Assembly (NCBI RefSeq): GCF_000159015.1 | Contig: NZ_DS999546.1 | Coordinates: forward strand, 26,023-90,022 | Reading direction: 5' to 3' | From: Gleimia coleocanis DSM 15436 | GTDB taxonomy: Bacteria > Actinomycetota > Actinomycetes > Actinomycetales > Actinomycetaceae | Length of the DNA stretch: 64,000 nt | Position numbers and translations under genes: made by a program | In this document: one piece after another, positions 33,000 to 41,615 of the stretch | Layout of the letters: each line of letters opens with the position of its first letter | Position numbering within the stretch: position 1 is the first letter of the stretch | Notes under the pieces: generated by a model | Seen by the model: only the letters and a program-made list of their open reading frames with translations | Databases searched by the model: none | Told to the model about the DNA's origin: nothing

Positions 33000-35093
33000 A
33001 TGGATAAACCAACCTGGCTGAATACGCCACTTGAACGCCTTTTGGGGAGTCGTACGGCAAAGAAACTAGCCCCACTAGGCTTAGAAAACACCGCAGACTT
33101 GCTGCATTTCTACCCACGACGCTACCTGCACTGGGGAAAACTCACCCCACTGTACAGCCTCCACCCAAATGAGGACGCAACCATCCTCGCATCGGTACAA
33201 AGCCAGCAGCTGCACGCCAACCGAAACGGGGGAGTCCGCCTAAATGTGGAACTCACCGACGGACACTCGACTATAACCGCCACCTTCTTCGCCACCCACC
33301 CCGCGAAACTTAGCGTCCACCAAGGACTCTTAAAACCCGGCACCCAGCACCTCTTTGCTGGAACAATCAGCCAGTACCGAGGACAACTACAACTCACACA
33401 CCCAAGTTTCGAAGAAGCCGGAGAAGACGTCGAACGCATCCTCACTAAACCAATTCCGGTTTACCCCGCCAGCAGCAAGTGCCCAACCTGGTTCACCGCT
33501 AAAGCCGTGGGCATCATACTTGACCAAATGCGACAAGAAGACTTACTAGACCCCTTCACCGCCAGCGAAAAAGAAAAATATGGGCTACTGGACTTAATCG
33601 AGGCAATCGAAAAAATCCACCGCCCCAACACGGATACTGACATTCCTAAAGCAAAACACACGCTGAAATGGGTGGAAGCCTTTGAACTACAGGCAGCTTT
33701 CGCGCAACAACGCCACACAAACGCCCAAGCGCGCGCAAAAACTATACCCGCAACCGCCACCGAAATCATTCCAGAAGTAATCGAAAACTTCGGATACGAA
33801 CTAACCGGCGGGCAACAAACCGCCATTGCAGAAGTCCTTGCAGATATGAGCCGTGAAGTTCCCATGCAACGCCTGCTCCAAGCCGATGTAGGCGCAGGTA
33901 AAACCATTGTTGCTGGCATTTTGATGAGCGTTGTCGTTAATGCCGGATACCAGGCTGCGCTGCTTGCCCCCACGGAAGTTCTAGCACAACAACACGCCCT
34001 GAACTTACGTAGACTACTACCCGTCCCCGTAGAACTACTGACCGGGTCAAGTAAAGCCGGAACCCGCAAACACATTGCTGAAATCACTGGCAGTGGACAG
34101 CCTGCCGTTTTAGTAGGCACTCACGCGCTACTCCAAGACTCCTTAACCTTTAAGAACTTAGCGCTGGTAGTAATCGATGAACAGCACCGTTTCGGAGTCG
34201 CACAACGAGAAAAACTCCGTGAAAACCAAGATTTTGTGCCACACCTGCTTTCCATGACAGCTACGCCGATTCCCCGCACAATCGCTATGACCGTGTTCGG
34301 AGACTTGGATATTACCGAAATCCGAGAGCTTCCAAAAGGGCGTATCCCCGTGAAGACACACACGGTTAATGAGTGCAATCACGCCTGGATGCAACGACTG
34401 TGGGTGCGCTCGCGGGAAGAAATCGAAGCTGGTGGACGCGTATTCGTCGTAGCCCCACGCATCGGCGACGAAGAATCAGATTCTGAGTTAGCGTCGGTTA
34501 CTCAAACCGCGCAGCGTCTGCGAAACCTACCAGCCCTGCAGGGGATTAAGGTCGGGGAACTACACGGTAAACTAACGCCAGAAGAAAAAGCTCAGATTAT
34601 TAGTGACTTTAACACGGGCCAGTTATCTCTGCTGGTGACCACTACAGTGATTGAAGTGGGCGTCGATATTAAAGACGCGTCGCTAATGGTGATTCTAGAT
34701 GCCCAACAGTTCGGGCTGTCGCAGCTGCATCAGCTGCGTGGGCGCGTGGGGCGTGGCGGGCAAGCAGCTACCTGCATTGCGGTTTATAGTGCGGAAGCAA
34801 ATCCTGATTCTATTGAGCGTTTAGAGGCTTTTGCTTCTACTAATAGCGGGTTTGAGTTAGCTGAGTATGATTTGAAACTGCGTTGCGAGGGCAACGTTTT
34901 AGGACAGTCTCAGTCAGGAAAAACAACTTCGTTAAAAGCCCTGCGAGTGCTACGCGACGCAGATATTATTGCCTCTGCACGGGATCTGGCGCTCGCGGTG
35001 GTGGCAGAAGATCCGCAGTTAGAGAAGCGCCCTGAGTTGGCTGCGCGAGTCGGCTTGGCGCGTCAAGATGCCGTTTGGATGGACCGGGTTTAA
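33000..35093 (+). CDS. recG: ATP-dependent DNA helicase RecG
   Basis: 697 aa. The N-terminal wedge (OB-fold) domain is at about 55-155. The superfamily 2 helicase core carries the Walker A motif LLQADVGAGKTIVAG, the DEQH box in VVIDEQHRFGVAQRE, SMTATPIPRTIAM, and motif VI in QLRGRVGRGGQ. RecG remodels stalled forks and branched recombination intermediates. Length is typical. It is co-transcribed with the preceding gene; rsmD follows after 14 bases. Confidence 0.96.
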   Translation: MDKPTWLNTPLERLLGSRTAKKLAPLGLENTADLLHFYPRRYLHWGKLTPLYSLHPNEDATILASVQSQQLHANRNGGVRLNVELTDGHSTITATFFATHPAKLSVHQGLLKPGTQHLFAGTISQYRGQLQLTHPSFEEAGEDVERILTKPIPVYPASSKCPTWFTAKAVGIILDQMRQEDLLDPFTASEKEKYGLLDLIEAIEKIHRPNTDTDIPKAKHTLKWVEAFELQAAFAQQRHTNAQARAKTIPATATEIIPEVIENFGYELTGGQQTAIAEVLADMSREVPMQRLLQADVGAGKTIVAGILMSVVVNAGYQAALLAPTEVLAQQHALNLRRLLPVPVELLTGSSKAGTRKHIAEITGSGQPAVLVGTHALLQDSLTFKNLALVVIDEQHRFGVAQREKLRENQDFVPHLLSMTATPIPRTIAMTVFGDLDITEIRELPKGRIPVKTHTVNECNHAWMQRLWVRSREEIEAGGRVFVVAPRIGDEESDSELASVTQTAQRLRNLPALQGIKVGELHGKLTPEEKAQIISDFNTGQLSLLVTTTVIEVGVDIKDASLMVILDAQQFGLSQLHQLRGRVGRGGQAATCIAVYSAEANPDSIERLEAFASTNSGFELAEYDLKLRCEGNVLGQSQSGKTTSLKALRVLRDADIIASARDLALAVVAEDPQLEKRPELAARVGLARQDAVWMDRV

Positions 35094-35107
35094 GGTAGGC
35101 TGGTTTT

Positions 35108-35689
35108 ATGACTAGGATTGTTGCGGGAAATTTTCGAGGGCGGAAATTAAGCGTCCCAGCAAGCGGTACACGCCCAACTTCAGAACGTGTTAGAGAAGCA
35201 CTGTTTTCACGGTTAGAGACTTGGGATGAGCTGCAGGACGCAAAGGTTTTAGATCTTTTTGCGGGTTCTGGAGCTTTAGGGATTGAAGCTGTTTCGCGGG
35301 GTGCTGCGCAGGCTACGCTGGTGGATTTCGGAGCAGCTGCGGTTACTTGTTGCAAGGCTAATGTGGCGGCGACCGGTAAACCTGCGCAGTTTCAAGTCTT
35401 GCGTGCGGATGCTGTGAAGTTTGCAAATAATCCGGGAATGGGAAACTATACGCTGGTATTTTTAGATCCTCCGTATGATTTCCCTGCAAAACAAATGATT
35501 CAAGTGCTAGAAGGATTGCGTTCACACCTGGTGGATAATGCTCTGCTGGTAGTGGAAACTTCCACTCGCACTGCAGAACCAACCTGGCCGGCGGATTATG
35601 TTTTGGAATCCTCTCGTGATTGGGGAGAAACCCGCGCCTGGTTCGTAACCTATGCGCCGAATGGTCTTTTGGAAGATGAGGAGGAATAG
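35108..35689 (+). CDS. rsmD: 16S rRNA m2G966 methyltransferase RsmD
   Basis: 193 aa. The Rossmann AdoMet site is KVLDLFAGSGALGIEAVSRGA, and the catalytic motif is FLDPPYDFP (D-P-P-Y). The N-terminus RIVAGNFRGRKLSVPASGTRPTSERVREALF is diagnostic for RsmD. It methylates 16S rRNA during 30S assembly. It is followed one base later by coaD, the usual pair. Confidence 0.95.
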   Translation: MTRIVAGNFRGRKLSVPASGTRPTSERVREALFSRLETWDELQDAKVLDLFAGSGALGIEAVSRGAAQATLVDFGAAAVTCCKANVAATGKPAQFQVLRADAVKFANNPGMGNYTLVFLDPPYDFPAKQMIQVLEGLRSHLVDNALLVVETSTRTAEPTWPADYVLESSRDWGETRAWFVTYAPNGLLEDEEE

Positions 35690-35690
35690 G

Positions 35691-36176
35691 ATGGTTACTG
35701 CAGTAATCCCAGGTTCTTTTGACCCCGTGACGGTGGGACATTTAGATGTGGTTAAACGCTGTGCGCAGCTATTTCCAGAAGTTGTAGTGCTAGTAGCTTC
35801 AAATAGTGCTAAACAGTATTGGTTTGACAGTTCACAACGTGTTTCCTTGATTGAAGCATCAGTAGTAGAGTTTGAAAACGTCCGGGTCGAGGCTACTAAT
35901 GGTCTTTTAATGGACTGGTGTCAGGCGAATCTCGACGGGGAAGTGGTTTTAATCAAAGGCATTCGTAGTGCAACTGACTTCGACTATGAAACTGTGCAAG
36001 CAGTTGCAAACCGCGCCCTCGGGAAAATAGAAACTCTGTTCCTGCCAGCCGAGCCCACCCACGCACATATTTCTTCATCCCTGGTGAAAGAGCTGGCGAA
36101 ACACCACGGAAATATTGAAAACCTAGTGTCTAAACCAGTTTTTAAAGCGATTAACCGTAGACTAGAAACAAACTAG
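35691..36176 (+). CDS. coaD: Phosphopantetheine adenylyltransferase CoaD
   Basis: 161 aa from ATG 35691, which gives the standard N-terminus MVTAVIPGSFDPVTVGH and has GAGGAATAGG upstream; the frame is open further upstream within rsmD. It makes dephospho-CoA from phosphopantetheine and ATP. The T/HxGH nucleotidyltransferase motif is VGHLD, and the late ISSSLVKEL motif binds ATP. KGIRSATDFDYE is typical of the family. Confidence 0.96.
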   Translation: MVTAVIPGSFDPVTVGHLDVVKRCAQLFPEVVVLVASNSAKQYWFDSSQRVSLIEASVVEFENVRVEATNGLLMDWCQANLDGEVVLIKGIRSATDFDYETVQAVANRALGKIETLFLPAEPTHAHISSSLVKELAKHHGNIENLVSKPVFKAINRRLETN

Positions 36177-36199
36177 GTCCACCCCAGATTGAGGTAGTC

Positions 36200-36901
36200 A
36201 TGTCACACGAAGAACTAGATGCAGAAGTCTACGAAGACGAATATTACGACGAAGGTGATGAATACCGTTCATCAACCGTAATCGCCATCCTCGACCAGAT
36301 TGAAAACATGGTTGAGATTGCTCGTGCTCTGCCAATGAGTGCTTCCGTTTTAGTAAACAAAGCAGACATCATTGAACTGCTTGCACAAGCACGCGAATCC
36401 CTGCCAGATGACCTGCAGGAAGCAAACGGCGTACTCGCAGACGCAGATGACTTAATGACCCGCGCAGATCAGCAGGCAGAAAGCACCATCATGGAAGCTA
36501 ATCTGCGTGCAGATACCCTGGTTAAAGAAGCTGAAGAAAAAGCTATTGCCATGGTTGATCGCGCCCGCAAAGAAGCTGAAGATCTGCGTAACCGCGCACA
36601 AGAAGAAGTAGCTTCCCTGAAAGAAAAAACTGCCAATGAAATTGAAACGCAGCTTCAGGATGCACAAAACCACGCTGACTACCTGATTAGTCAGGAAGCT
36701 GTCTCACAGGCTGCACTGGCACGTGCCGAAGAAATCGTTGCAAAAGCTAATGATCACGCTGTGAAGCTAGCTGATGGTGCTGACCGCTACTGTTCAGAAT
36801 CCCTTAACAACCTACTGGACGCGGTAGAAAAGATTTACAACCAGACCGTAGCTGGTGTGGAAACTATCGAAGCGCGACGTGAAGCTCGTCGCGGTGAATG
36901 A
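36200..36901 (+). CDS. SepIVA/DivIVA-like coiled-coil septum protein
   Basis: 233 aa. A short acidic start (about 1-20, rich in Glu, Asp, Tyr) is followed by a helix with LDQIENMVEIARALPMSASVLVNKADIIELL, then a long Ala/Glu/Lys/Arg coiled coil to about residue 205. Mycobacterial SepIVA, a DivIVA-related septum protein, has the same layout and the same neighbours (yceD, rnc, mutM downstream). Assignment is by architecture and context. AGGTAG lies before the ATG. Confidence 0.75.
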   Translation: MSHEELDAEVYEDEYYDEGDEYRSSTVIAILDQIENMVEIARALPMSASVLVNKADIIELLAQARESLPDDLQEANGVLADADDLMTRADQQAESTIMEANLRADTLVKEAEEKAIAMVDRARKEAEDLRNRAQEEVASLKEKTANEIETQLQDAQNHADYLISQEAVSQAALARAEEIVAKANDHAVKLADGADRYCSESLNNLLDAVEKIYNQTVAGVETIEARREARRGE

Positions 36902-36919
36902 AACTAAAAGGAGTTTAGT

Positions 36920-37483
36920 TTGACTACGCATGACTTCAACGGTGCGAAACTTTCAATCGTTGACTTGCCTACCCGCCCCGATCACTTCCGTGACTACGAG
37001 ATGGACCTGGTAGTAGGGGATGACCTTGGCACTTCCGTAATGCGAGTCGAACCAGGCACTGTGCTACACGTAAATGCGACTGCTCAGTCAATGACTGACG
37101 GTGTTCTGCTTCGCATCAGCACTCAGGTCCCAGTGACTTCCGCTTGTGTGCGTTGCCTGGACGAATTCACTGAAGACGTAGATTTGCAGCTTGATGAACT
37201 TTACTTCACCCCCGAGGCAATTAAACGCATGGTTGCTGACGAAGGTGAAGAAGCTGTTGAAGACCTGCAGATTCTGGAAGCAGATGAAATCGAACTGGAA
37301 CCACTCTTGCGTGACGCTATCATCGCGGATATGGAGTTTTCTCCGCTGTGTTCTGATGACTGTGAGGGACTGTGCGAGACTTGTGGTGAGCCACTGCGTG
37401 ACCTGCCTGCAGACCACGCGCATGAACTGCTTGATCCACGTTTTTCAAAGTTGGCAGCACTATTAGCAGATGCTGAAAAATAA
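36920..37483 (+). CDS. YceD/DUF177-family protein
   Basis: 187 aa. DUF177 proteins sit next to rpmF or rnc and take part in 23S rRNA or lipid gene expression in plants and bacteria. Cysteine motifs CVRCLDEF and CSDDCEGLCETCGEPL may bind zinc. The TTG start is eight bases after AAGGAG. In many genomes rpmF (L32) lies between yceD and rnc; here it is absent and the stop overlaps the rnc start. Confidence 0.85.
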   Translation: MTTHDFNGAKLSIVDLPTRPDHFRDYEMDLVVGDDLGTSVMRVEPGTVLHVNATAQSMTDGVLLRISTQVPVTSACVRCLDEFTEDVDLQLDELYFTPEAIKRMVADEGEEAVEDLQILEADEIELEPLLRDAIIADMEFSPLCSDDCEGLCETCGEPLRDLPADHAHELLDPRFSKLAALLADAEK

Positions 37484-38253
37484 TGGCTGTGCGTAAGCGT
37501 AAAAAACAGGCAGCTCCACCTGCCGCACTTAATACTAATCTGGCTGATCTTTTTGGAGTTTGGCAGATTAGCTTTGATCCAGAACTACTCATTTTGGCTC
37601 TTACGCATCGTTCTTTCGCTTTTGAAGTCGGCAACATTGAGCCGAATGAACGCTTGGAATTCTTGGGCGACTCAGTTTTATCAATTATCGTTACTGAGTA
37701 CCTGTATAAGAATTACCCGCAGTCTTCTGAAGCAAACTTGTCACGGATGCGTGGAGCAATCGTTTCGGAAAAGACCCTCTCTCAAGTGGCGCGTAACATT
37801 CGCTTGGGTGACTTCATTCTGCTAGGTAAGGGCGAAAACCTCACTGGGGGACGGGATCGTGATTCCATCCTTTGTGACATGACGGAAGCTATGATTGGCG
37901 CTACCTATTTAAGCCACGGTTTAGAAGCTACGCGTCGGATTGTTGAATACCACTTGCGTCCATTCTTAGAACGCGCAGTCGAGTTGGGGAAATCTTCTGA
38001 CTATAAGACCACCTTGCAGGAATACTGTGCGGAGGCAAGCTTGGGCGAACCAATCTATGAGGCAGAGGGATTCGGTCCCGACCACGCCCGTTACTTCATT
38101 GCCACGGTAACTGTGGGTGGCGAACTGGTGGGGCACGGCCAAGCGTCCTCGAAAAAGGGAGCTAAGTCTGAGGCTGCGCGCGCCGGGTACTTTAATATCA
38201 CGCAGGGAACTGACCCGGATCATTTCATGCCGGTAGAGGATACGAATGCCTGA
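37483..38253 (+). CDS. rnc: Ribonuclease III
   Basis: 256 aa double-strand-specific endoribonuclease that processes rRNA precursors. The catalytic signature is NERLEFLGDSVL, and the second acidic site is in DMTEAMIGATYL. The C-terminal double-stranded-RNA-binding domain starts near residue 170 (DYKTTLQEYCAEASLGEPIYE) and ends with KGAKSEAARAGY. The start overlaps the yceD stop by one base; the end overlaps mutM by eight bases. Confidence 0.96.
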   Translation: MAVRKRKKQAAPPAALNTNLADLFGVWQISFDPELLILALTHRSFAFEVGNIEPNERLEFLGDSVLSIIVTEYLYKNYPQSSEANLSRMRGAIVSEKTLSQVARNIRLGDFILLGKGENLTGGRDRDSILCDMTEAMIGATYLSHGLEATRRIVEYHLRPFLERAVELGKSSDYKTTLQEYCAEASLGEPIYEAEGFGPDHARYFIATVTVGGELVGHGQASSKKGAKSEAARAGYFNITQGTDPDHFMPVEDTNA

Positions 38254-39145
38254 ATTACCTGAGGTGGAGACTATTCGCCTTGGTTTAGCTGGGCGGGTAG
38301 TTGGCAAGGAAATCGCGGAAGTTTCGGTTTGGAATACGCGGATGGTGCGTACGCAGCCTGGTGGCGCGCAAGAGTTTATTTATTTGCTCGAGGGCGCTAA
38401 GATTCAAGCTGCCGTGCGACGCGGAAAGTTCTTGTGGCTGGAGCTGGACGATGCTAAAGCACTGGTGATTCACCTGGGAATGTCAGGGCAGGTACATGCT
38501 TGGGATGAAAAACCCGCTGAACGCCGTAAACATGAGCATATTCGCGTTGAATTTACGGACGGTACCGGATATACGCATGTTGATCAGCGGACCTTCGGTA
38601 AAGCTGAAGTAGTTGATTTAGTTCCATGTGCGGATGGTTTCCCCGGGGGACGTGGCTCTAAAATGCCGATGATGCCAGCGAGTGCTACTCATATTGCGCG
38701 TGACCCACTGGATCTGGGGTTCAACGTGGTGACTGTAGCTAGGCAACTACGTAGGTCAGCTGTCGCGGTGAAAACTCTGTTGTTAAAACAGGAACTGGTG
38801 TCAGGTATCGGTAACATTTACGCTGATGAAGCACTTTTTGCCTGTGGTTTGCACGGTTCTGTCCCGGGATCTTCCTTAACTCAGAAACAGGCCGTAGCTT
38901 TACTTGAAGCTGCGCAACAGGTAATGCGAGCTGCCGTTGAAGTTGGTGGAACTTCTTTTGACAGTCTTTACGTGAATGTCTCTGGAGAGCCTGGGTACTT
39001 TGCGATAAGCCTGCAAGTTTACGGCCGTAATGGTCAAGCATGCCACAAATGCGGTAATCTCATTCTTAGAGAGAATATAGGTGGAAGGTCACATCATTAC
39101 TGTGGTACCTGCCAGCGACTACCTAGAAGGAGCCGGAAAGCATGA
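38246..39145 (+). CDS. mutM: Formamidopyrimidine-DNA glycosylase Fpg/MutM
   Basis: 299 aa bifunctional glycosylase/AP lyase for oxidised purines. The catalytic Pro2-Glu3 are in MPELPEVET, the H2TH region is QELVSGIGNIYADEALF, and the C-terminal zinc finger has CHKCGN and CGTCQR. It overlaps rnc by eight bases and the response-regulator gene by four (ATGA). Confidence 0.95.
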   Translation: MPELPEVETIRLGLAGRVVGKEIAEVSVWNTRMVRTQPGGAQEFIYLLEGAKIQAAVRRGKFLWLELDDAKALVIHLGMSGQVHAWDEKPAERRKHEHIRVEFTDGTGYTHVDQRTFGKAEVVDLVPCADGFPGGRGSKMPMMPASATHIARDPLDLGFNVVTVARQLRRSAVAVKTLLLKQELVSGIGNIYADEALFACGLHGSVPGSSLTQKQAVALLEAAQQVMRAAVEVGGTSFDSLYVNVSGEPGYFAISLQVYGRNGQACHKCGNLILRENIGGRSHHYCGTCQRLPRRSRKA

Positions 39146-39792
39146 ACGTAGAGACTAAGCGTGAACAGACTCGAGTCATGATTATTGACGATCATGAAAT
39201 CGTACGTCGCGGTATCGCCGAAATCGTCGACCGTGCAGACGGTTTAGAAGTAGTTGCCGAAGCTGGTTCGGTCACAGATGCCATTCGCCGTGCAGAGCTG
39301 GTGGTCCCTGACGTAATGCTCGTGGACCTACAGCTACCTGACGGTACTGGTATCGACATTATGCGTCGCCTCCGTGAGACTAAGCCAAGTATTAAGCCAA
39401 TCGTCCTCACTTCCTTTGATGATGACTCTGCATTGGCAGAAGCTTTAGAAGCAGGCGCTTTAGCATACGTGTTAAAGACTGTACATGGTGCAGAAATTAC
39501 CGAGGTGATTCGCGCTATTGCCGATGGGCGAGTACTGCTGGATGAACGTACTGTAACGCGCCGGAAAGCAGACCACGGTGATCCAACCGCAGACCTTACT
39601 CCTGCTGAACGTAAAGTGCTGAACCTTATTGGTGATGGTCTTTCAAACCGTGAAATCGGCGAAAAGCTGGGAGTGGCTGAAAAGACCGTGAAGAACCATA
39701 TTACTTCTTTGCTTGCAAAGATGGGGCTGCAGCGTCGTACGCAGGTAGCTGCCTGGGTCGCCGGACAGCGCGCAGCTGCTTGGCGTAACTGA
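39142..39792 (+). CDS. NarL/LuxR-type response regulator (DevR/DosR-like)
   Basis: 216 aa. The receiver domain spans about 10-125, with acidic pair IIDDHE, the phospho-acceptor Asp in VMLVDLQLPDG, Thr in VLTSFDDD and Lys in YVLKTVHG. A LuxR-type helix-turn-helix at about 150-205 follows (LTPAERKVLNLIGDGLSNREIGEKLGV, KNHITSLLAKMGLQRRTQ). The closest known type is mycobacterial DevR, which responds to hypoxia and redox signals. A kinase of the matching DevS type is convergent at 39927-41612, so the two probably form one system. Overlaps mutM by four bases. Confidence 0.88.
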   Translation: MNVETKREQTRVMIIDDHEIVRRGIAEIVDRADGLEVVAEAGSVTDAIRRAELVVPDVMLVDLQLPDGTGIDIMRRLRETKPSIKPIVLTSFDDDSALAEALEAGALAYVLKTVHGAEITEVIRAIADGRVLLDERTVTRRKADHGDPTADLTPAERKVLNLIGDGLSNREIGEKLGVAEKTVKNHITSLLAKMGLQRRTQVAAWVAGQRAAAWRN

Positions 39793-39798
39793 GATTTT

Positions 39799-39845
39799 AA
39801 AGTTGGTCCCCTTACCCGGAATCTTTGAGTAAGGAGACCAACTTT
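39799..39845. terminator. Bidirectional terminator between the response-regulator and kinase genes
   Basis: AAAGTTGGTC pairs with GACCAACTTT, and the stem continues past one C-A mismatch into CCTTAC/GTAAGG. A T-rich run follows on the plus strand. Confidence 0.75.
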
Positions 39846-39926
39846 ATATATTATTGTGGATATTTTGCGTGGAAACTCGCGTTGCCGCGTTTTTGTTGCG
39901 TCGGAACTTAAGTTCGCACGCAAAGA

Positions 39927-41612
39927 TTACTCGTCGAAAATCGGAGCAGTCCAAGTGAGCGCCGTACCCGAATGATCCTCACGTGGCAAAACCGTGCAAT
40001 CACCACCATGACGCCGCGCACGTGCTCGCAAATTGCCTAAACCAGAAGTACGCGTACGATCTAGCGGAATACCCACGCCATTATCCATTACCCGGATAGT
40101 GACCTGTCCCTCCGGAGCCTCACCCTCAATCCGGACAATAACCTTAGCCGCAGTAGCCTTAGCATGACGCGCCACATTAGAAATACCCTCGCGGATTACT
40201 GCCACCACATCATCAGAAAGATCAGAACCAATGCGGCGATTAACTTCGCGTAAACGATCCTCATCATCAGCCGCGACCACATCGCCGTCAATCTTAATAA
40301 TCAAACCAGGGGCGAAGCCCAACGAATTACGGGCAATCGAAGTTTCCCGGTAAATACGTTCCAAAAGCTCCGTCGCTAAATCCTTATCCTGCAAACTATG
40401 CACAATCGAACGAATCTGGCGGACAGACTCATCCACCGCTCCCAAAGCACCCTGCAGAATCGAAACTAGTTCAGCACGAGACACCTCATCAGAATCAACC
40501 TTCTTCATAGCCGTATCCAACTGCATACCAGTCGCAAACAGCTGCTGAATAGCGAAATCATGCAAGTCACGACCAATCCGGTCACGCTCATCATACAAAG
40601 TAGCGACATCTTCCAAATGACGCGCAGAAGCCAGCTCCAACACAAACGCTGCCTGAGATGCTAAAGACTCAGCCAAAGGTAAATCAGAAGCATCAAACTC
40701 AGGTTCACCCGGTTTACGTAGCAATAAAAGAACACCAGTACCCGTATCCCGGTTCATCATCGGCGCATATAAAGCAGGGCCAAAATCACGTAACTCCGGC
40801 ACACGCATCGTAGACGCCCGCGTCATCGAATCAACAATCATTCCGACGCCCTCGGAAAGCACTGCCATAGCGCGTCCCTCAGCGGGGAAAACCACGCCAA
40901 TCATCTGCTCAGCCAAATACCCCTCAGCGATCTCACACGCCCACGTGAAACCCACCGAAGGAAGAATAATCAACGCCGTATCCGCCTGCGCAACCTCCAA
41001 CACCGTTTTCGCAATCAAAACCAGCGCCTCTTCCTCATCAGCGCCCCCCAACATCGCGGAAGTAATATCCTGCGACGCACGAATCCAACGCTCACGATTC
41101 TGCGCCTCACGATACAAACGCGCATTCTCAACCGCAACCCCCGCAGCCTTCGCCAACAAGGAAAGCAACTGAGTATCCGCCTCAGAAAAACCACCTTGCT
41201 TATCCGCTAGGAACAAACGGCCAAAAACCTGCGTGTGAATAGAAACTGACAACGCATACAACGAATGCAAATCAGAGCCCGTGACCTGCAAAAACTCAGA
41301 ACGCAACTCCAACGGAACATCATCAAGAATCAAAGAACCCATCTCAGGCGCCAACTCAGCCAACTTCGCAGGAAGCTGTGAAGCCTCAAGCTGGGAACGC
41401 ACGGAATCCGGCAAACCATAGTAAATCAAAGAAGTCGGCGTACCCCACGTATCAACCAACGCCAACACACCGTACTGCGACTGCGTCAACTGACAAGCCT
41501 GCGTGACGAACTCTTGCAAAATCTCATTAACTTCCAGCTGGCTCGCCAAACCCAGCGTCGCTGCCACCAACGGCACTGGATCGGAATGATTAGTGAAATG
41601 AATATTCTGCAT
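39927..41612 (-). CDS. GAF-domain sensor histidine kinase (DevS/DosS-like)
   Basis: 561 aa, no membrane segment. Two GAF-type regions are likely, about 25-170 and 185-330. The HisKA_3 dimerisation site is RIGRDLHDFAIQQLFATGMQLD with the phospho-His in the HDxxxQ motif near residue 355. The ATPase part has IREGISNVARHA (N box), RVMDNGVGIP (G1) and GLGNLRARARRHGGD (G2). DevS-type kinases sense O2, NO or redox through heme in a GAF domain; heme binding cannot be read from sequence. It lies three bases after cydC on the same strand, pointing to respiratory control. Confidence 0.87.
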   Translation of the reverse strand: MQNIHFTNHSDPVPLVAATLGLASQLEVNEILQEFVTQACQLTQSQYGVLALVDTWGTPTSLIYYGLPDSVRSQLEASQLPAKLAELAPEMGSLILDDVPLELRSEFLQVTGSDLHSLYALSVSIHTQVFGRLFLADKQGGFSEADTQLLSLLAKAAGVAVENARLYREAQNRERWIRASQDITSAMLGGADEEEALVLIAKTVLEVAQADTALIILPSVGFTWACEIAEGYLAEQMIGVVFPAEGRAMAVLSEGVGMIVDSMTRASTMRVPELRDFGPALYAPMMNRDTGTGVLLLLRKPGEPEFDASDLPLAESLASQAAFVLELASARHLEDVATLYDERDRIGRDLHDFAIQQLFATGMQLDTAMKKVDSDEVSRAELVSILQGALGAVDESVRQIRSIVHSLQDKDLATELLERIYRETSIARNSLGFAPGLIIKIDGDVVAADDEDRLREVNRRIGSDLSDDVVAVIREGISNVARHAKATAAKVIVRIEGEAPEGQVTIRVMDNGVGIPLDRTRTSGLGNLRARARRHGGDCTVLPREDHSGTALTWTAPIFDE

Positions 41613-41615
41613 TAC